From: Marinobacter koreensis
Lineage (GTDB): Bacteria > Pseudomonadota > Gammaproteobacteria > Pseudomonadales > Oleiphilaceae
Length of the DNA stretch: 64,000 nt
Direction: 5' to 3'
Assembly: GCF_023156285.1 (NCBI RefSeq)
Contig: NZ_JAKZAJ010000001.1
Location: 806,001-870,000, forward strand
Shown: positions 24,469 through 33,424 of the stretch, one piece after another
Layout: every line of letters begins with the position of its first letter
How positions within the stretch are numbered: the stretch's first letter is position 1
Program-made: the position numbers and the translations under genes
The notes under the pieces: model-generated
Databases searched by the model: none
The model's input: only the letters and a program-made list of their open reading frames with translations
What the model was told of the DNA's origin: nothing

Positions 24469-26360
24469 CCTACGCCCCTGAAACCGACCCGCTCGCCATC
24501 GTCCTCGATCTCGGTAGCCAGTACAGCGTCGTCACCGATCCGGCGGCACTGGACTTCGATCTGGCCGAGTCGGGCGGTTTCGTCTACAAGAAACCACCGC
24601 TGGCGGTGTCGGTCGGCTACCTGAGCGCACAGGCCAGCCTGAACGCCTACGACGGACGCGCACAGGGATACGAGCAGGGAACGCCAAAGGACGGCAGCAG
24701 CGGAGGCCACAGGAGCGACCAGGGGCGCTCTTTGGGTATTCGGCAGGCGGCAGAGCCCTGGAGCTTCGTGCCACCGAAGGATACCCGGCAGAATCCCTAC
24801 AGCGCCATCGAGGCGCCGGCGCTCGATCTGCGCGCGGAACAGGCCCAGTGGAACACCATCCCAACCCGGGACGACCAGAAGGGCTACGGCGACCAGGCAT
24901 GGGACACCAAACCGGCCAAGGACCGGCAAGCGGGGCAGGGATTCAACGACCCGGACGACCACAACGTCAGTGCCCCACACCCAAGCGCCACCGCCATCCT
25001 GAACTGGCAGGCACCCCCGCCGCAGCTTGTGGACCTGGTGCAAGACGAGACGCTGGACCTCCAGATCGCGCCCTACTCGCCACCAGGTGCCGCCGTGGTG
25101 GACTTTGAACTGGTACCGCCGACCATCGCCGTGGAAGTGAAGCCACCTACCCGGAGCGTGGACGCCGACCCCAACCTGCCGGCCTGGTCGCTCAAGGACG
25201 CCCTGGACGGGCGCACGATCCACCCGTGGGACAGAAAGCCGCGGATTGGTACCGAGGTGGAGTTCCCCAGCGCCAACGAACCGGACACGCCCGCCGGAAA
25301 TCCGCCCGCCGAGCCCGAAATCAAGAGGACTTACATCATTATGAACGCCAGCAGCCTTGTCGAAGCCACCACCGGCACCCCGTTGGAGTTCAGCGACCTG
25401 AGCATCGGCCTCGATGCCGACAGCTTCGCCTGGACCATGAGCTGCACGATTCTGAACCGCGCCAGCATGGACCAGATAAGGCCGACGGCAGCAGGCCCCG
25501 CCGAGGTGATCGCCACCATCAACGGCTATCAGTGGCGGTTCGTGATCGACCGCTACAGCCTGAACCAGAAGTTCGCTAAGGAAGCCTACAGCGTGAACGG
25601 CGTCTCCCGATCGCAGCTGCTGGCGGCGCCCTACGCTCCCAAGCGGACAGGCCGGATCACCACCCAGACCACCGTCACCCAGGCCATGACCGAACAGCTC
25701 CAGTACACTGGCTTTTCCGTCACGCGCCAGCAGGGGCTGACCGATTACCTGATTCCGGCCGACGCATGGGGCTGGGACAACAAGACCGCAATGGAGGTGA
25801 TCGCCGAGCTGGCGGCCGCCCAGGGCGCCGTCGTCGTTCCCGATCGGGAAACCGACGAGCTGCATATCCGGCACCGATACAAGCTGTCAGGCCCGTGGGT
25901 ATACCCGGATCTCGCCATCGAGAGTGTCGACGCCGTGATCGCCGACACCATGACCATCAGCTACGCCAGCCAGTGGGAGCCCCAGCCGGAATACAACGCC
26001 GTCTTTGTCTCCGGGATCACCCACGGCGTGGCCATCGACGTCGTCCTGCAGGGAAGCGCCGGAGACAAGGCCGCCCCGGACATTTTCGACGACCTGAACG
26101 TGGAGGCGTACCAGTGCCGCGAGCGGGGTATGGCCGCGATCGCCGCCGGCGGCAACCAGGAGATCGTAACCATCGAAACCGTCCTGCCGACCAGCGGATC
26201 ACCCGGGCTGATCGAGCCGGCCATGCTGGTCGAGGTCCGCGACACCCGGGACAGCTCAAACACCTGGCGCGGTAACGTCCTCGGCGTCACCATCGCCGTC
26301 AGCAAGCCCGGTACCGGCCGAGTCACCCAGACCGTCAAGATCGAGAGGCACCACTACTAA
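24465..26360 (+). CDS. Tail hub-like protein with an unusual N-terminal repeat region
   Basis: A 631-residue protein. The C-terminal 340 residues look like a baseplate/tail hub: YIIMNASSLVEATTG, ATINGYQWRFVIDRY, the PADAWGWDN and AAQGAVVVPDRETDELHIRHRY segments, and a closing VLGVTIAVSKPG strand. The N-terminal 290 residues are polar and Pro/Asp-rich and carry spaced W-x-x-x-P-x-[KR]-D motifs (WSFVPPKD, WNTIPTRD, WDTKPAKD). Starts in an ATGA overlap; the stop overlaps the next ATG. The hub should join the tube to the fibre proteins. Confidence 0.65.
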   Translation: MTYAPETDPLAIVLDLGSQYSVVTDPAALDFDLAESGGFVYKKPPLAVSVGYLSAQASLNAYDGRAQGYEQGTPKDGSSGGHRSDQGRSLGIRQAAEPWSFVPPKDTRQNPYSAIEAPALDLRAEQAQWNTIPTRDDQKGYGDQAWDTKPAKDRQAGQGFNDPDDHNVSAPHPSATAILNWQAPPPQLVDLVQDETLDLQIAPYSPPGAAVVDFELVPPTIAVEVKPPTRSVDADPNLPAWSLKDALDGRTIHPWDRKPRIGTEVEFPSANEPDTPAGNPPAEPEIKRTYIIMNASSLVEATTGTPLEFSDLSIGLDADSFAWTMSCTILNRASMDQIRPTAAGPAEVIATINGYQWRFVIDRYSLNQKFAKEAYSVNGVSRSQLLAAPYAPKRTGRITTQTTVTQAMTEQLQYTGFSVTRQQGLTDYLIPADAWGWDNKTAMEVIAELAAAQGAVVVPDRETDELHIRHRYKLSGPWVYPDLAIESVDAVIADTMTISYASQWEPQPEYNAVFVSGITHGVAIDVVLQGSAGDKAAPDIFDDLNVEAYQCRERGMAAIAAGGNQEIVTIETVLPTSGSPGLIEPAMLVEVRDTRDSSNTWRGNVLGVTIAVSKPGTGRVTQTVKIERHHY

Positions 26361-26593
26361 TGGCAACCGTGAATCCGTGGGCGCGCTTCCAGCGCCTGAT
26401 GCCCCGAGCGGGGCGCTACACCGTGACCATCGACACCGTGAACAGCGACGGCACCAGTCTGGCAACGAGGCGCGACGGCAAACAGGTGCGGCTCAAGGGC
26501 GGGCTGGTGGCAGCCGGGAAAAAGGCATGGGTAGAGGGGGAGCAGATCATTGGGGAGGCGCCAGACCTCCCCACGGGCACGCAGTATGTTTAG
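26360..26593 (+). CDS. Small terminal tail protein (77 aa)
   Basis: A 77-residue basic protein that starts in a TAATG overlap with the hub gene. The segments GRYTVTIDTVNSDGTSLATRRDG, QVRLKGG and AWVEGEQIIGEAP look like a small OB-like beta barrel. It is the last rightward gene of the tail operon, and its stop overlaps by 4 bp that of the convergent gene at 26590. A role as a tail-tip accessory is inferred from position alone. Confidence 0.6.
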   Translation: MATVNPWARFQRLMPRAGRYTVTIDTVNSDGTSLATRRDGKQVRLKGGLVAAGKKAWVEGEQIIGEAPDLPTGTQYV

Positions 26594-27036
26594 AGGTTGG
26601 CTCGCTCTTCTCGGACTTTTTCTAGCTGGCGGTCGACGTCGTCAATCTCTGACTGATAGCGCTCTCTCAAGACTTCAGCTTCTTGGGCGAGGCTTTGCTC
26701 CCATGTTGCGCCAGCCAAGTTGTTATTTGCTCGGCGTTTCTGTCTTTGCCAGCGAACTAGCGCTTGGTCCATGGCGTCTCGGAGCTCTTCCTTTTTTCTC
26801 TCCAGTCTTTTGATCTCTCGATCCAGTTCCCTGGATTTTACGAATTTGTCGCCTGCCTCAGTCTGCATAGAGGTTCCACCATTTATTGGTGGTGCATTCA
26901 CCTCAATTTCTTTGGCATCAGATCCGCAGGGGTGATCTGAGAATACGGTCTGGCCATTTACTTTGCATTGGTAAACGGCGGCCTGAGCGATGGTGGGAAT
27001 AATGATAGCGATTGAGAGTACAGTCCTTTTTAGCAT
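26590..27036 (-). CDS. Secreted DUF4124-like protein, probable prophage cargo gene
   Basis: A 148-residue exported protein. ATG at 27036 follows a perfect AAGGAGG ribosome site. A signal peptide (LKRTVLSIAIIIPTIAQA) leads to a DUF4124-like motif with paired cysteines (VYQCKVNGQTVFSDHPCG), then a charged coiled coil (about 65-145). It is transcribed opposite to the tail operon, ends in a 4-bp overlap with it, and has its own upstream region with a 15-bp palindrome (27052-27066). These are marks of a moron expressed in the lysogen. A host gene next to the attachment site is the alternative. Function unknown. Confidence 0.75.
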   Translation of the reverse strand: MLKRTVLSIAIIIPTIAQAAVYQCKVNGQTVFSDHPCGSDAKEIEVNAPPINGGTSMQTEAGDKFVKSRELDREIKRLERKKEELRDAMDQALVRWQRQKRRANNNLAGATWEQSLAQEAEVLRERYQSEIDDVDRQLEKVREERANL

Positions 27037-27408
27037 CCTAACCTCCTTTTTTCGATAGCCTATCGAAGTTGCATTTGGTTTTTTGTAAAACACTGTAAAA
27101 CCATGCAGGTTCAGAGGCAGGAAATTTTTGGCAGTACTCCTATAGTGCTACGCGGTAATCTTCGAAGATTGTAGCCGATTGTTTTTACAAAGTTATTTGT
27201 AAACACTTGCCCAATCCATCATCGGGGCCACGGAAAAACGACGTGACAGGCCGTTGGCTTTGGATCCGGCATCCGATGTGGGCGTTGCGGGCATTTCGAT
27301 AACCTATCTGCTGAAAATACGGGTCAGTACGATGATCTGAGCGCAGTAGTTTAACAGGGTTAGTGGGGTGTTTTCTGTAGGGGCTGGGCGAAGCCGGCCC
27401 GCCAAACC
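27037..27408. other. Noncoding region likely holding the right prophage border
   Basis: This 372-bp gap has no convincing gene. It contains the palindrome TCGATAG-C-CTATCGA (27052-27066), a TTTGTAAA motif at 27082-27089 and again at 27196-27203, and a perfect 8-4-8 inverted repeat TTTACAAA / TTTGTAAA (27184-27203). Repeated motifs next to the last phage-like gene are compatible with integrase arm-type sites of attR. Sequence right of about 27.2 kb looks like host spacer. The exact att core cannot be set without the left end. Confidence 0.4.
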
Positions 27409-28086
27409 CTATTGCCGCAACATTCCGGTCGTTGGTGTGTCGGCTCTGGTCTGCCAGAGCGGGTAGGGTATGCCCGCCAGGCGGTTCATTACGAAGGCAT
27501 GGGCCAGCAGCAGGGTAACGCCGGCCATCAGTATCGGCAGTTGGGCCGGGTCTGGCATCAGCCCCAGCGACACAATGAGTGTCGTTGCGCCCGCTGGTGG
27601 ATGGGCGATACGGAGCAAGACCATCAGGCAGCTCGTCAGGCCCAATGACAATGCTGCCGCACCCACTCTTGGAAGGTCGACACCCGTAGCGAACGCCGAG
27701 GCATGACCTTGCAGGCCGAAAATGTAAAGGCTGAACAGACCTATTAGTGCTCCGAGCAGATGACCGCACAGTGTGTTTCTCGGAGAGGCTGGCTGAGCGA
27801 GAGGCACATAGAAAAGAATGAACGCGGTGGCACCGAGGGACGGGAAAATGAACGCTTCCTGGGTTTCAAGCGCCACAAACGACACCAACGCAATGCTGAG
27901 ACCGCCATTGATCAGATTGAATGCCGCCATCACCGTGGTGCGGCTGTACCGGCTTGCCAGAGTTTCGAGATGTAATGCCCTAACCAGCCCCTTGGCCAGT
28001 TGCCAGCGCAGTTGCTCGTTCCTGAGTCCCATAGAACTGCCGTATGCCCGGTATTGATCGGTTGAAAGGGGCGGGATGGTATGCAC
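27409..28086 (-). CDS. HPP family integral membrane protein
   Basis: A 225-residue protein of the HPP family, named for the conserved motif seen here as AHPPAGATTLIVSLG (about residues 160-175). Several membrane segments follow a cytoplasmic N-terminus of about 50 residues: the FNLINGGLSIALVSFVAL region, EAFIFPSLGATAFILFYVPLAQP, HLLGALIGLFSLYIFG and LPILMAGVTLLLAHAF. Some HPP proteins transport nitrite, but the substrate here is unknown. GTG at 28086 is the longest start; ATG at 28032 is possible. It is the first clear host gene right of the prophage and is divergent from the ROK kinase. Confidence 0.8.
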   Translation of the reverse strand: MHTIPPLSTDQYRAYGSSMGLRNEQLRWQLAKGLVRALHLETLASRYSRTTVMAAFNLINGGLSIALVSFVALETQEAFIFPSLGATAFILFYVPLAQPASPRNTLCGHLLGALIGLFSLYIFGLQGHASAFATGVDLPRVGAAALSLGLTSCLMVLLRIAHPPAGATTLIVSLGLMPDPAQLPILMAGVTLLLAHAFVMNRLAGIPYPLWQTRADTPTTGMLRQ

Positions 28087-28242
28087 TGATGGAAATCAAC
28101 GCAAACTGGGATTTCCGATAATGGTTAAGCGCATTATGAATAACCTGTGCTTTTAACAGAAAGAAACCGAACAAAGCGATCGGGTTCCCTTTCCGCCGAT
28201 AACACCGTATTTTCTCGAAAACCGTCTAACAAAGAGAGCGGC

Positions 28243-29163
28243 ATGCAAACCGATTGGCTGATAGGGATTGACCTGGGTGGCACCAAAACGGAAGTCATCC
28301 TTATGGACCGGCAGAGCCGTGAGCATTTCCGCCAACGCATGCCAACCAGCGTTGGCGACTATCTGGCAACCCTGGACACTGTCCATAAGCTGGTCGAGCA
28401 AGCCGAAGTCCATGCGGGCACGACCGGCATACCCGTGGGCGTGGGTATACCTGGCACAGTTTCCCGAAACACCGGCTTGATTAAAAACGCCAACTCGACC
28501 TGGCTGAATGGCAAGTCTATGCAGCAACACCTGCGTGAACGCCTGCAGCGACCGGTGATCCTCACTAATGACGCAAACTGCCTGGCCTTGTCCGAAGGCA
28601 CAGATGGAGCAGGGCAGAACTACCCCACCGTATTTGCCGCCATACTCGGTACCGGCTGTGGCGCCGGTATAAGTGTGAATGGCCAGTTGCTTACCGGCCC
28701 CAATGGAGTAGCCGGCGAATGGGGCCACAACCCGCTGCCGTGGACACCGGAAGCCGAGCTCCAACAGCGCCCCTGTTTCTGTGGCCGTCGCGGCTGCAAC
28801 GAAACCTTTCTTTCCGGAACCGGACTTTCCCTGACCCACAAACTGAGCACCGGGCAGCAAATGCCCGCCCACACTATTGTTGAAAACGCCGGACACGGTG
28901 ACCCGAAAGCCGCCGAAACACTGGATCACTACCTGGAACACCTGGCTCGGGGCCTTGCCGCCGTGATCAACATAGTGGACCCGGACATCATTGTACTGGG
29001 CGGAGGCCTGAGCAACGCTGAGCAGCTCTATCGGGAACTGCCCGACAGACTGCCCCGCTATGTGTTTGGTGGCGAGTGCGACACACCCATCGCAAGAGCC
29101 GCTCACGGTGACTCCAGTGGGGTAAGGGGCGCGGCCTGGCTGGGGTCTTTGGCGCCCGATTGA
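28243..29163 (+). CDS. ROK family sugar kinase (Mak/NagK-like)
   Basis: A 306-residue kinase. The N-terminal phosphate loop IGIDLGGTKTE (about 7-17), the catalytic DANC region (LTNDANCLALSEG, about 105-117), LGTGCGAGISVNG, and the ROK zinc site HNPLPW ... CFCGRRGCNETFLSGTG (about 165-197) are all present. The CxCGxxGCxE arrangement with T-x-x-S-G is typical of fructokinase Mak and N-acetylglucosamine kinase NagK. The substrate cannot be chosen from sequence; fructose/mannose or GlcNAc are likely. ATG at 28243 gives the normal family N-terminus. It stands alone between divergent and unrelated genes. Confidence 0.88.
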   Translation: MQTDWLIGIDLGGTKTEVILMDRQSREHFRQRMPTSVGDYLATLDTVHKLVEQAEVHAGTTGIPVGVGIPGTVSRNTGLIKNANSTWLNGKSMQQHLRERLQRPVILTNDANCLALSEGTDGAGQNYPTVFAAILGTGCGAGISVNGQLLTGPNGVAGEWGHNPLPWTPEAELQQRPCFCGRRGCNETFLSGTGLSLTHKLSTGQQMPAHTIVENAGHGDPKAAETLDHYLEHLARGLAAVINIVDPDIIVLGGGLSNAEQLYRELPDRLPRYVFGGECDTPIARAAHGDSSGVRGAAWLGSLAPD

Positions 29164-29264
29164 CCGTTTGGCCACATCACGCTCTGTCAGTGGAGGCATA
29201 GGTTGTTCGCGCATAACCCGCTATTCTGACGGGAATAAAAACCAGAACGGAGGTCGTCGCTTAC

Positions 29265-30050
29265 ATGAACCACTCCCCCAAACACGTCTTCATCACGGGC
29301 GGCGCCAGCGGCATCGGGCTCCAGCTCGCGCGGGAGTATGTGGGTTCCGGCTCCCCGGTTACCCTGTTCGATATCCAGCCGACCGAAGCGGCACTGGAGG
29401 CGCTTTCGGCCATCCCCGGAGGCGGGCCTGTGAGAGCCTTTCGGATGGACGTCAGCGATCCTGCGTCGGTCCGTGATGCGTTTTCCGAAGCTGCGGCAGC
29501 AGAGGCTCCGGATCTGGTCGTCAATTGTGCGGGTATTTGTCTGGCTGCTCCATTCGAGGCAACCGACGATGAGGCTTACGCCCGGATTATCGAGATCAAC
29601 CTGCTGGGCTCCCGCCATGTTGCAGCGGCTGCGCTGCCTCACCTCCGGGCGGGATCTCAGCTGGCGCTGATTGCGTCCATGGCGGGGCTGGTGGGTTGTT
29701 ATGGGTACTCCGCGTATTGTGCGTCCAAGTACGGCGTGGTGGGCCTGGCGGAGGTGTTACGGATCGAGCTGGCACCCCGCGGTGTGGCGGTGTCGGTGGT
29801 GTGTCCCCCGGAGGTGGAGACGCCCATGATCGAGGAAGAGCGCAAGAACCGACCGAAACAGACCGCGACCATGAAGAAGATGGCCGGCACCCTCCCGGTG
29901 GACTACGCGGTTGCACAGATTCGTCGCGGTATCGACCAGCGCCGGTTCATGATCATTCCGGGGAAGCGGGCGCGCATGCTGTCCCTGACCAATCGGTTAC
30001 TCCCCGGTAGTTTTACCCGTTGGCTTGCGAGCTTCCTGGCCGCCCGGTAG
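29265..30050 (+). CDS. Short-chain dehydrogenase/reductase
   Basis: A 261-residue classical SDR. It shows the cofactor motif TGGASGIG (about 11-18), NCAG (about 85-88), a catalytic Ser in ASMAG, and YCASK giving the Tyr-x-x-x-Lys pair (about 150-155). The C-terminal extension (VDYAVAQIRRGIDQRRFMIIPG) resembles the 3-ketodihydrosphingosine reductase-like subgroup, which often acts on acyl or lipid ketones. GGAGG precedes the ATG by 8 bp. The last 38 bp overlap the 3' end of the convergent GGDEF/EAL gene. Substrate unknown. Confidence 0.88.
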   Translation: MNHSPKHVFITGGASGIGLQLAREYVGSGSPVTLFDIQPTEAALEALSAIPGGGPVRAFRMDVSDPASVRDAFSEAAAAEAPDLVVNCAGICLAAPFEATDDEAYARIIEINLLGSRHVAAAALPHLRAGSQLALIASMAGLVGCYGYSAYCASKYGVVGLAEVLRIELAPRGVAVSVVCPPEVETPMIEEERKNRPKQTATMKKMAGTLPVDYAVAQIRRGIDQRRFMIIPGKRARMLSLTNRLLPGSFTRWLASFLAAR

Positions 30051-33000
30051 TGCCCTGTTCGCCAAGAAAGCCTTCGAACGCCTCGGGGGGCAGGGGGCGA
30101 GAGAACAGGTAGCCCTGGCCATAGTCACATCCGATATCAAGAAGAAGGCGGCGGTGGACTTCGGTTTCTACTCCTTCGGCGATGACCTTCAGGCCCAGTT
30201 TGTGCGCCATGACGACAATGGCCTCTGAGAGCACCAGGTCGTTTTCTGCCGTCCCCAGGTTTCGAATGAAGGACTGATCGATTTTCAGGTAGTCGATATC
30301 AAACCGTTTGAGGTAGGAGAGGGCCGAGTAACCCACACCGAAGTCATCAATGGCGACCTGGACACCGGCATCCCGGAATCCAAGCAGTTTGTCGGTGACC
30401 GCCTCTCCGGCATTCATCAGCAGTCCCTCGGTGATCTCGATGCTCAGGTACTTCTGGTCCAGCCCGAGGGTTTGCAGGTAGGCTAGCCAGGCGGGCACAT
30501 TGAAGGCATCGCTCTGGAACTGGATCGGAGAGGTGTTGACAGAGATCTGGAGGTCGTTGTCGAACCGGTCATTCCATCGCTTTGTCCAGGTTGCGGCTTC
30601 CCGGAATGCCCAGTCACCGATGTCGACGATCAGTCCGGTCTCTTCGGCCAGGGGAATGAAGTCCGCCGGACTGATCAGACCGCGATCGGGATGGTGCCAG
30701 CGGATCAGGGCTTCTGCCTTCACAATCCGGCCGGTAACAAGATCCACGATGGGCTGGAAGTGCAGCTCGAACTGCTGTTTACCGATGGCGCCACGCATGT
30801 CGTTGATCAGCGTGAGGCGGTTCTGCGCGGAGTCGTGCAACGACTTCGTAAAGTAGCGGAGGCAGTTCCTGCCGGCGTGCTTGGCTGCATACATGGCCTG
30901 GTCCGCATTGCGCAAAAGCTGGTCGGCTTCTGTTGAATCCTCTGGATAAAAGGTGATCCCGATGCTGGCGGACAGGTAGAGTGTCTGGTCGTTGATCACA
31001 TAGGGTTCTGCCAGGGCAGTGATGATGTGCGAGCCAACCTTTTCAGCGTCGGCGGAGGATCCAATATCCGGCAGGATAACCGTAAATTCGTCGCCTCCCA
31101 TCCGTGCAACGGTGTCGGATTCCCTGAGGCATCCGGAAATCCGCTCCGCGGCGTTAATCAGGAGTTGGTCACCGGATGTGTGTCCCAGCGTGTCGTTTAC
31201 GTCCTTGAATCGGTCGAGATCCACGAACAGCAGTGCCAGCATGGACTTGTGCCGACGCGCTTTTCTCAGCTCCTGTTCCAGCCGGTCCTGAAACATGTGT
31301 CGGTTCGGCAGGTCGGTCAGGAAGTCGTAATTGGCCTGCCGCCAGATCAGCTCATCGGAGCGAATCTTGTTACTGATGTCGGAACTGAGCGCGACATAAC
31401 GCTGGATTTCATCCCTTTCATTCCGGACAACATTGATGGTGAGCCAGGCCGGGAAACTCTCTCCGTTTTTCCGACGGTTCCAGATTTCGCCTTGCCAGCC
31501 ACCGTGTTCATGGATGTCTCGCCAGATGCCTCGATAGAAGTCTTCGTCGTGTCGGTCGGAGCGAAGCACTGAGGGATCTTTGCCGCGAACATCGTCCAGG
31601 GTGTACCCGGTGATTCGGGTGAAGGCCGGATTCAGGGCAACGATTTTATTGTCGGCGTCGGTTACCAGCACCGCTTCCGCGCTGTGGCTGTAGATGGAAG
31701 AGGCGAGATGCAGCTCCTTCTCGGCACGTTGTCGCTCAATGGCGATACCAACCAGATTGGCGGCGCTCTTGATCAGGGCAATCTCCTGATCATCGGGCAG
31801 GCCGGGGACCTGGCGATAGATCCCGAAGGTACCGAGGACTTCGCCCGATGCGGAAATCACCGGCTCTGACCAGCAGGATGCCACTCCGGCCTCAGCTGCA
31901 AGCTCTTTGTAGTCTTCCCAATAAGGGTGCGAGGCGATGTCTTCTACAATCACCCGGTCGCGGGTGTAAGCGGCAGTGCCGCAGGAGCCCACCCCTTCTC
32001 CAATGGGGATACCGTTAACGGCCTTATTGAAGAAATCCGGCAGGCTTGGGGCGGCGCCGCTCAGCAGCCGTTCGCCCTGCTCGTCGGCAAGCATGATGGC
32101 GCACCGGGATCCGGGGTAGATCGCTTCGGCTTCACGGGTGACCTGGAGCATGATGTCTTCCAGACTTCCACCTCGGGCGACTTGCTCGAGAATGCGTCGC
32201 CGCATGGTCTCTCGCCGTTCCGCCTGCTTCCGGGGTGTGATGTCTTCGATAAGTGACACCGCATACGCCAGGCTTCCGTCCTCGTTGCGAACGGCACGGA
32301 CGGCCAGGTGCGCGTCGATCAGTTCACCGGATTTACGGATAAACCGTTTCTCAATGACGAATTCATTGAGGTGGCCGTTGAGTAGTTGACCGAACAGTTC
32401 ATTGTTGCAAGCCAGGTCCTCGGGGTAGGTGAGTTCCTCCCAGGTTCTGGTACACAGCTCCGCCATGGAATACCCGAGCATGTCGCAGAGGGCCTGGTTG
32501 GCTTCCAGCCAGCTTCGGTCCGGGCGCGTCGCGGCCATACCGAGCATGGATCGCTCGAAATAGGCGCGGAAGTGCTGTTCTTTGGCTCGAAGGGCCTCGA
32601 GAGTATCGCGGCGTTCTCTTTCCCGATCGAAGTTGTCGAGCGCGAAGCTGATGTCCTGGGCCATCTCCTCAAGCAGGGCGATAGTCTCGCCGTCAAAGAA
32701 GTCATCTGCCTGTTGGTAGACCGATAGAACGGCGTAGGGGAGGCCGTTCCGTTGAATGGGAAAACATCCGCTGCTACCCCAGCCAAAACGCCGGGCCCGC
32801 TCGTGCCAGGGTCGGGTGATCGGGTTGTCGACAAAGTGGTTGACCACGACAGAATGGTTTTCCCGGTAGGCGGTGGCCGAGGGGCCCCTTCCTTCAGGAC
32901 AGTCGTCCCGGGTGGATATGCGGAGGGTGTCGAGATAATCCGTACCCAGGCCAAAGTGTTGTACCGGAATGATCTGTTCCGATTCCTCGTCGGCCACGCC

Positions 33001-33228
33001 AATCCAGGCCATATTGGCTCCACCGTATTCAACCGCAATCCGGCAAACTAACGGGAAGAGTTCCCGCTCATCACTCATGCGAATGATTGCCTGATTGATC
33101 TCGCTGAGCGCCCGGTAAATCTGGGTCAGTCGGTAAATGCGTGCGTCTGTTGGCAAGGTTCTCGGCCTGGAAGACGGCTCCGGGCCGGAGCCGTTTCTGG
33201 AAACGTCGGCGTTATGAGTGTCGGTCAA
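30013..33228 (-). CDS. GAF-PAS-GAF-PAS-GGDEF-EAL cyclic-di-GMP signalling protein
   Basis: A 1071-residue soluble protein with, in order, GAF (about 45-205), PAS (about 215-335, ending in a SLIEDITPRKQAE PAC motif), GAF (about 350-505), PAS (about 510-635), GGDEF (about 640-800) and EAL (about 815-1055). The cyclase motif is intact (RMGGDEF), with an RESD I-site five residues before it. The phosphodiesterase motifs are intact too: EALIRW, AIDDFGVGYS and EGVE. Both activities are therefore possible, and the net output cannot be told. No membrane segment is seen. TTG at 33228 with GAGAG upstream is the likely start. It is divergent from the AEC transporter. Confidence 0.92.
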   Translation of the reverse strand: MTDTHNADVSRNGSGPEPSSRPRTLPTDARIYRLTQIYRALSEINQAIIRMSDERELFPLVCRIAVEYGGANMAWIGVADEESEQIIPVQHFGLGTDYLDTLRISTRDDCPEGRGPSATAYRENHSVVVNHFVDNPITRPWHERARRFGWGSSGCFPIQRNGLPYAVLSVYQQADDFFDGETIALLEEMAQDISFALDNFDRERERRDTLEALRAKEQHFRAYFERSMLGMAATRPDRSWLEANQALCDMLGYSMAELCTRTWEELTYPEDLACNNELFGQLLNGHLNEFVIEKRFIRKSGELIDAHLAVRAVRNEDGSLAYAVSLIEDITPRKQAERRETMRRRILEQVARGGSLEDIMLQVTREAEAIYPGSRCAIMLADEQGERLLSGAAPSLPDFFNKAVNGIPIGEGVGSCGTAAYTRDRVIVEDIASHPYWEDYKELAAEAGVASCWSEPVISASGEVLGTFGIYRQVPGLPDDQEIALIKSAANLVGIAIERQRAEKELHLASSIYSHSAEAVLVTDADNKIVALNPAFTRITGYTLDDVRGKDPSVLRSDRHDEDFYRGIWRDIHEHGGWQGEIWNRRKNGESFPAWLTINVVRNERDEIQRYVALSSDISNKIRSDELIWRQANYDFLTDLPNRHMFQDRLEQELRKARRHKSMLALLFVDLDRFKDVNDTLGHTSGDQLLINAAERISGCLRESDTVARMGGDEFTVILPDIGSSADAEKVGSHIITALAEPYVINDQTLYLSASIGITFYPEDSTEADQLLRNADQAMYAAKHAGRNCLRYFTKSLHDSAQNRLTLINDMRGAIGKQQFELHFQPIVDLVTGRIVKAEALIRWHHPDRGLISPADFIPLAEETGLIVDIGDWAFREAATWTKRWNDRFDNDLQISVNTSPIQFQSDAFNVPAWLAYLQTLGLDQKYLSIEITEGLLMNAGEAVTDKLLGFRDAGVQVAIDDFGVGYSALSYLKRFDIDYLKIDQSFIRNLGTAENDLVLSEAIVVMAHKLGLKVIAEGVETEVHRRLLLDIGCDYGQGYLFSRPLPPEAFEGFLGEQGTTGRPGSSQANG

Positions 33229-33424
33229 TGGAACTCTCGATCTGCCACGGGGGTACCTGTTCAGAGTGTTGACGGTTTTTCCCCTCAGCGCAAGTTCTGC
33301 TTTGGTGGGGACGGTCGGACAGACGCTCAGGACGGGATGATGGCCGTCTGTTATCCTGCACGACTTTCCTGAGTGTTCTTCGGATCGGATCCGGTGATGC
33401 CACCTGCCGCTGGAGCTTATTGTT

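Larger units (their letters stand above)
1..27203. mobile_element. Right portion of an HK97-type siphoviral prophage
   Basis: The order repressor, cro, O, P, Q, lysis, HNH/cos, terminase, portal, protease, capsid, connectors, tail tube, tape measure, tail tip is the lambdoid prophage order read from the immunity region to the right attachment site. All structural hallmark genes are intact, with no frameshift or insertion seen, so the element may be functional. Integrase, excisionase and the left early operon are not present and are inferred to lie left of position 1. The right border is uncertain: it is placed just after the last phage-like gene and the repeats at 27082-27203. Flanking genes from 27409 onward are ordinary host genes. 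Confidence 0.93.

Noticed and set aside
24432..25874. Long minus-strand open frame of 480 codons opposite the hub-like tail gene
   Set aside because: It is antisense to a well-supported gene in the C-ending codon block, where the antisense frame loses stop codons. Its sequence has no domain pattern and no ribosome site context.
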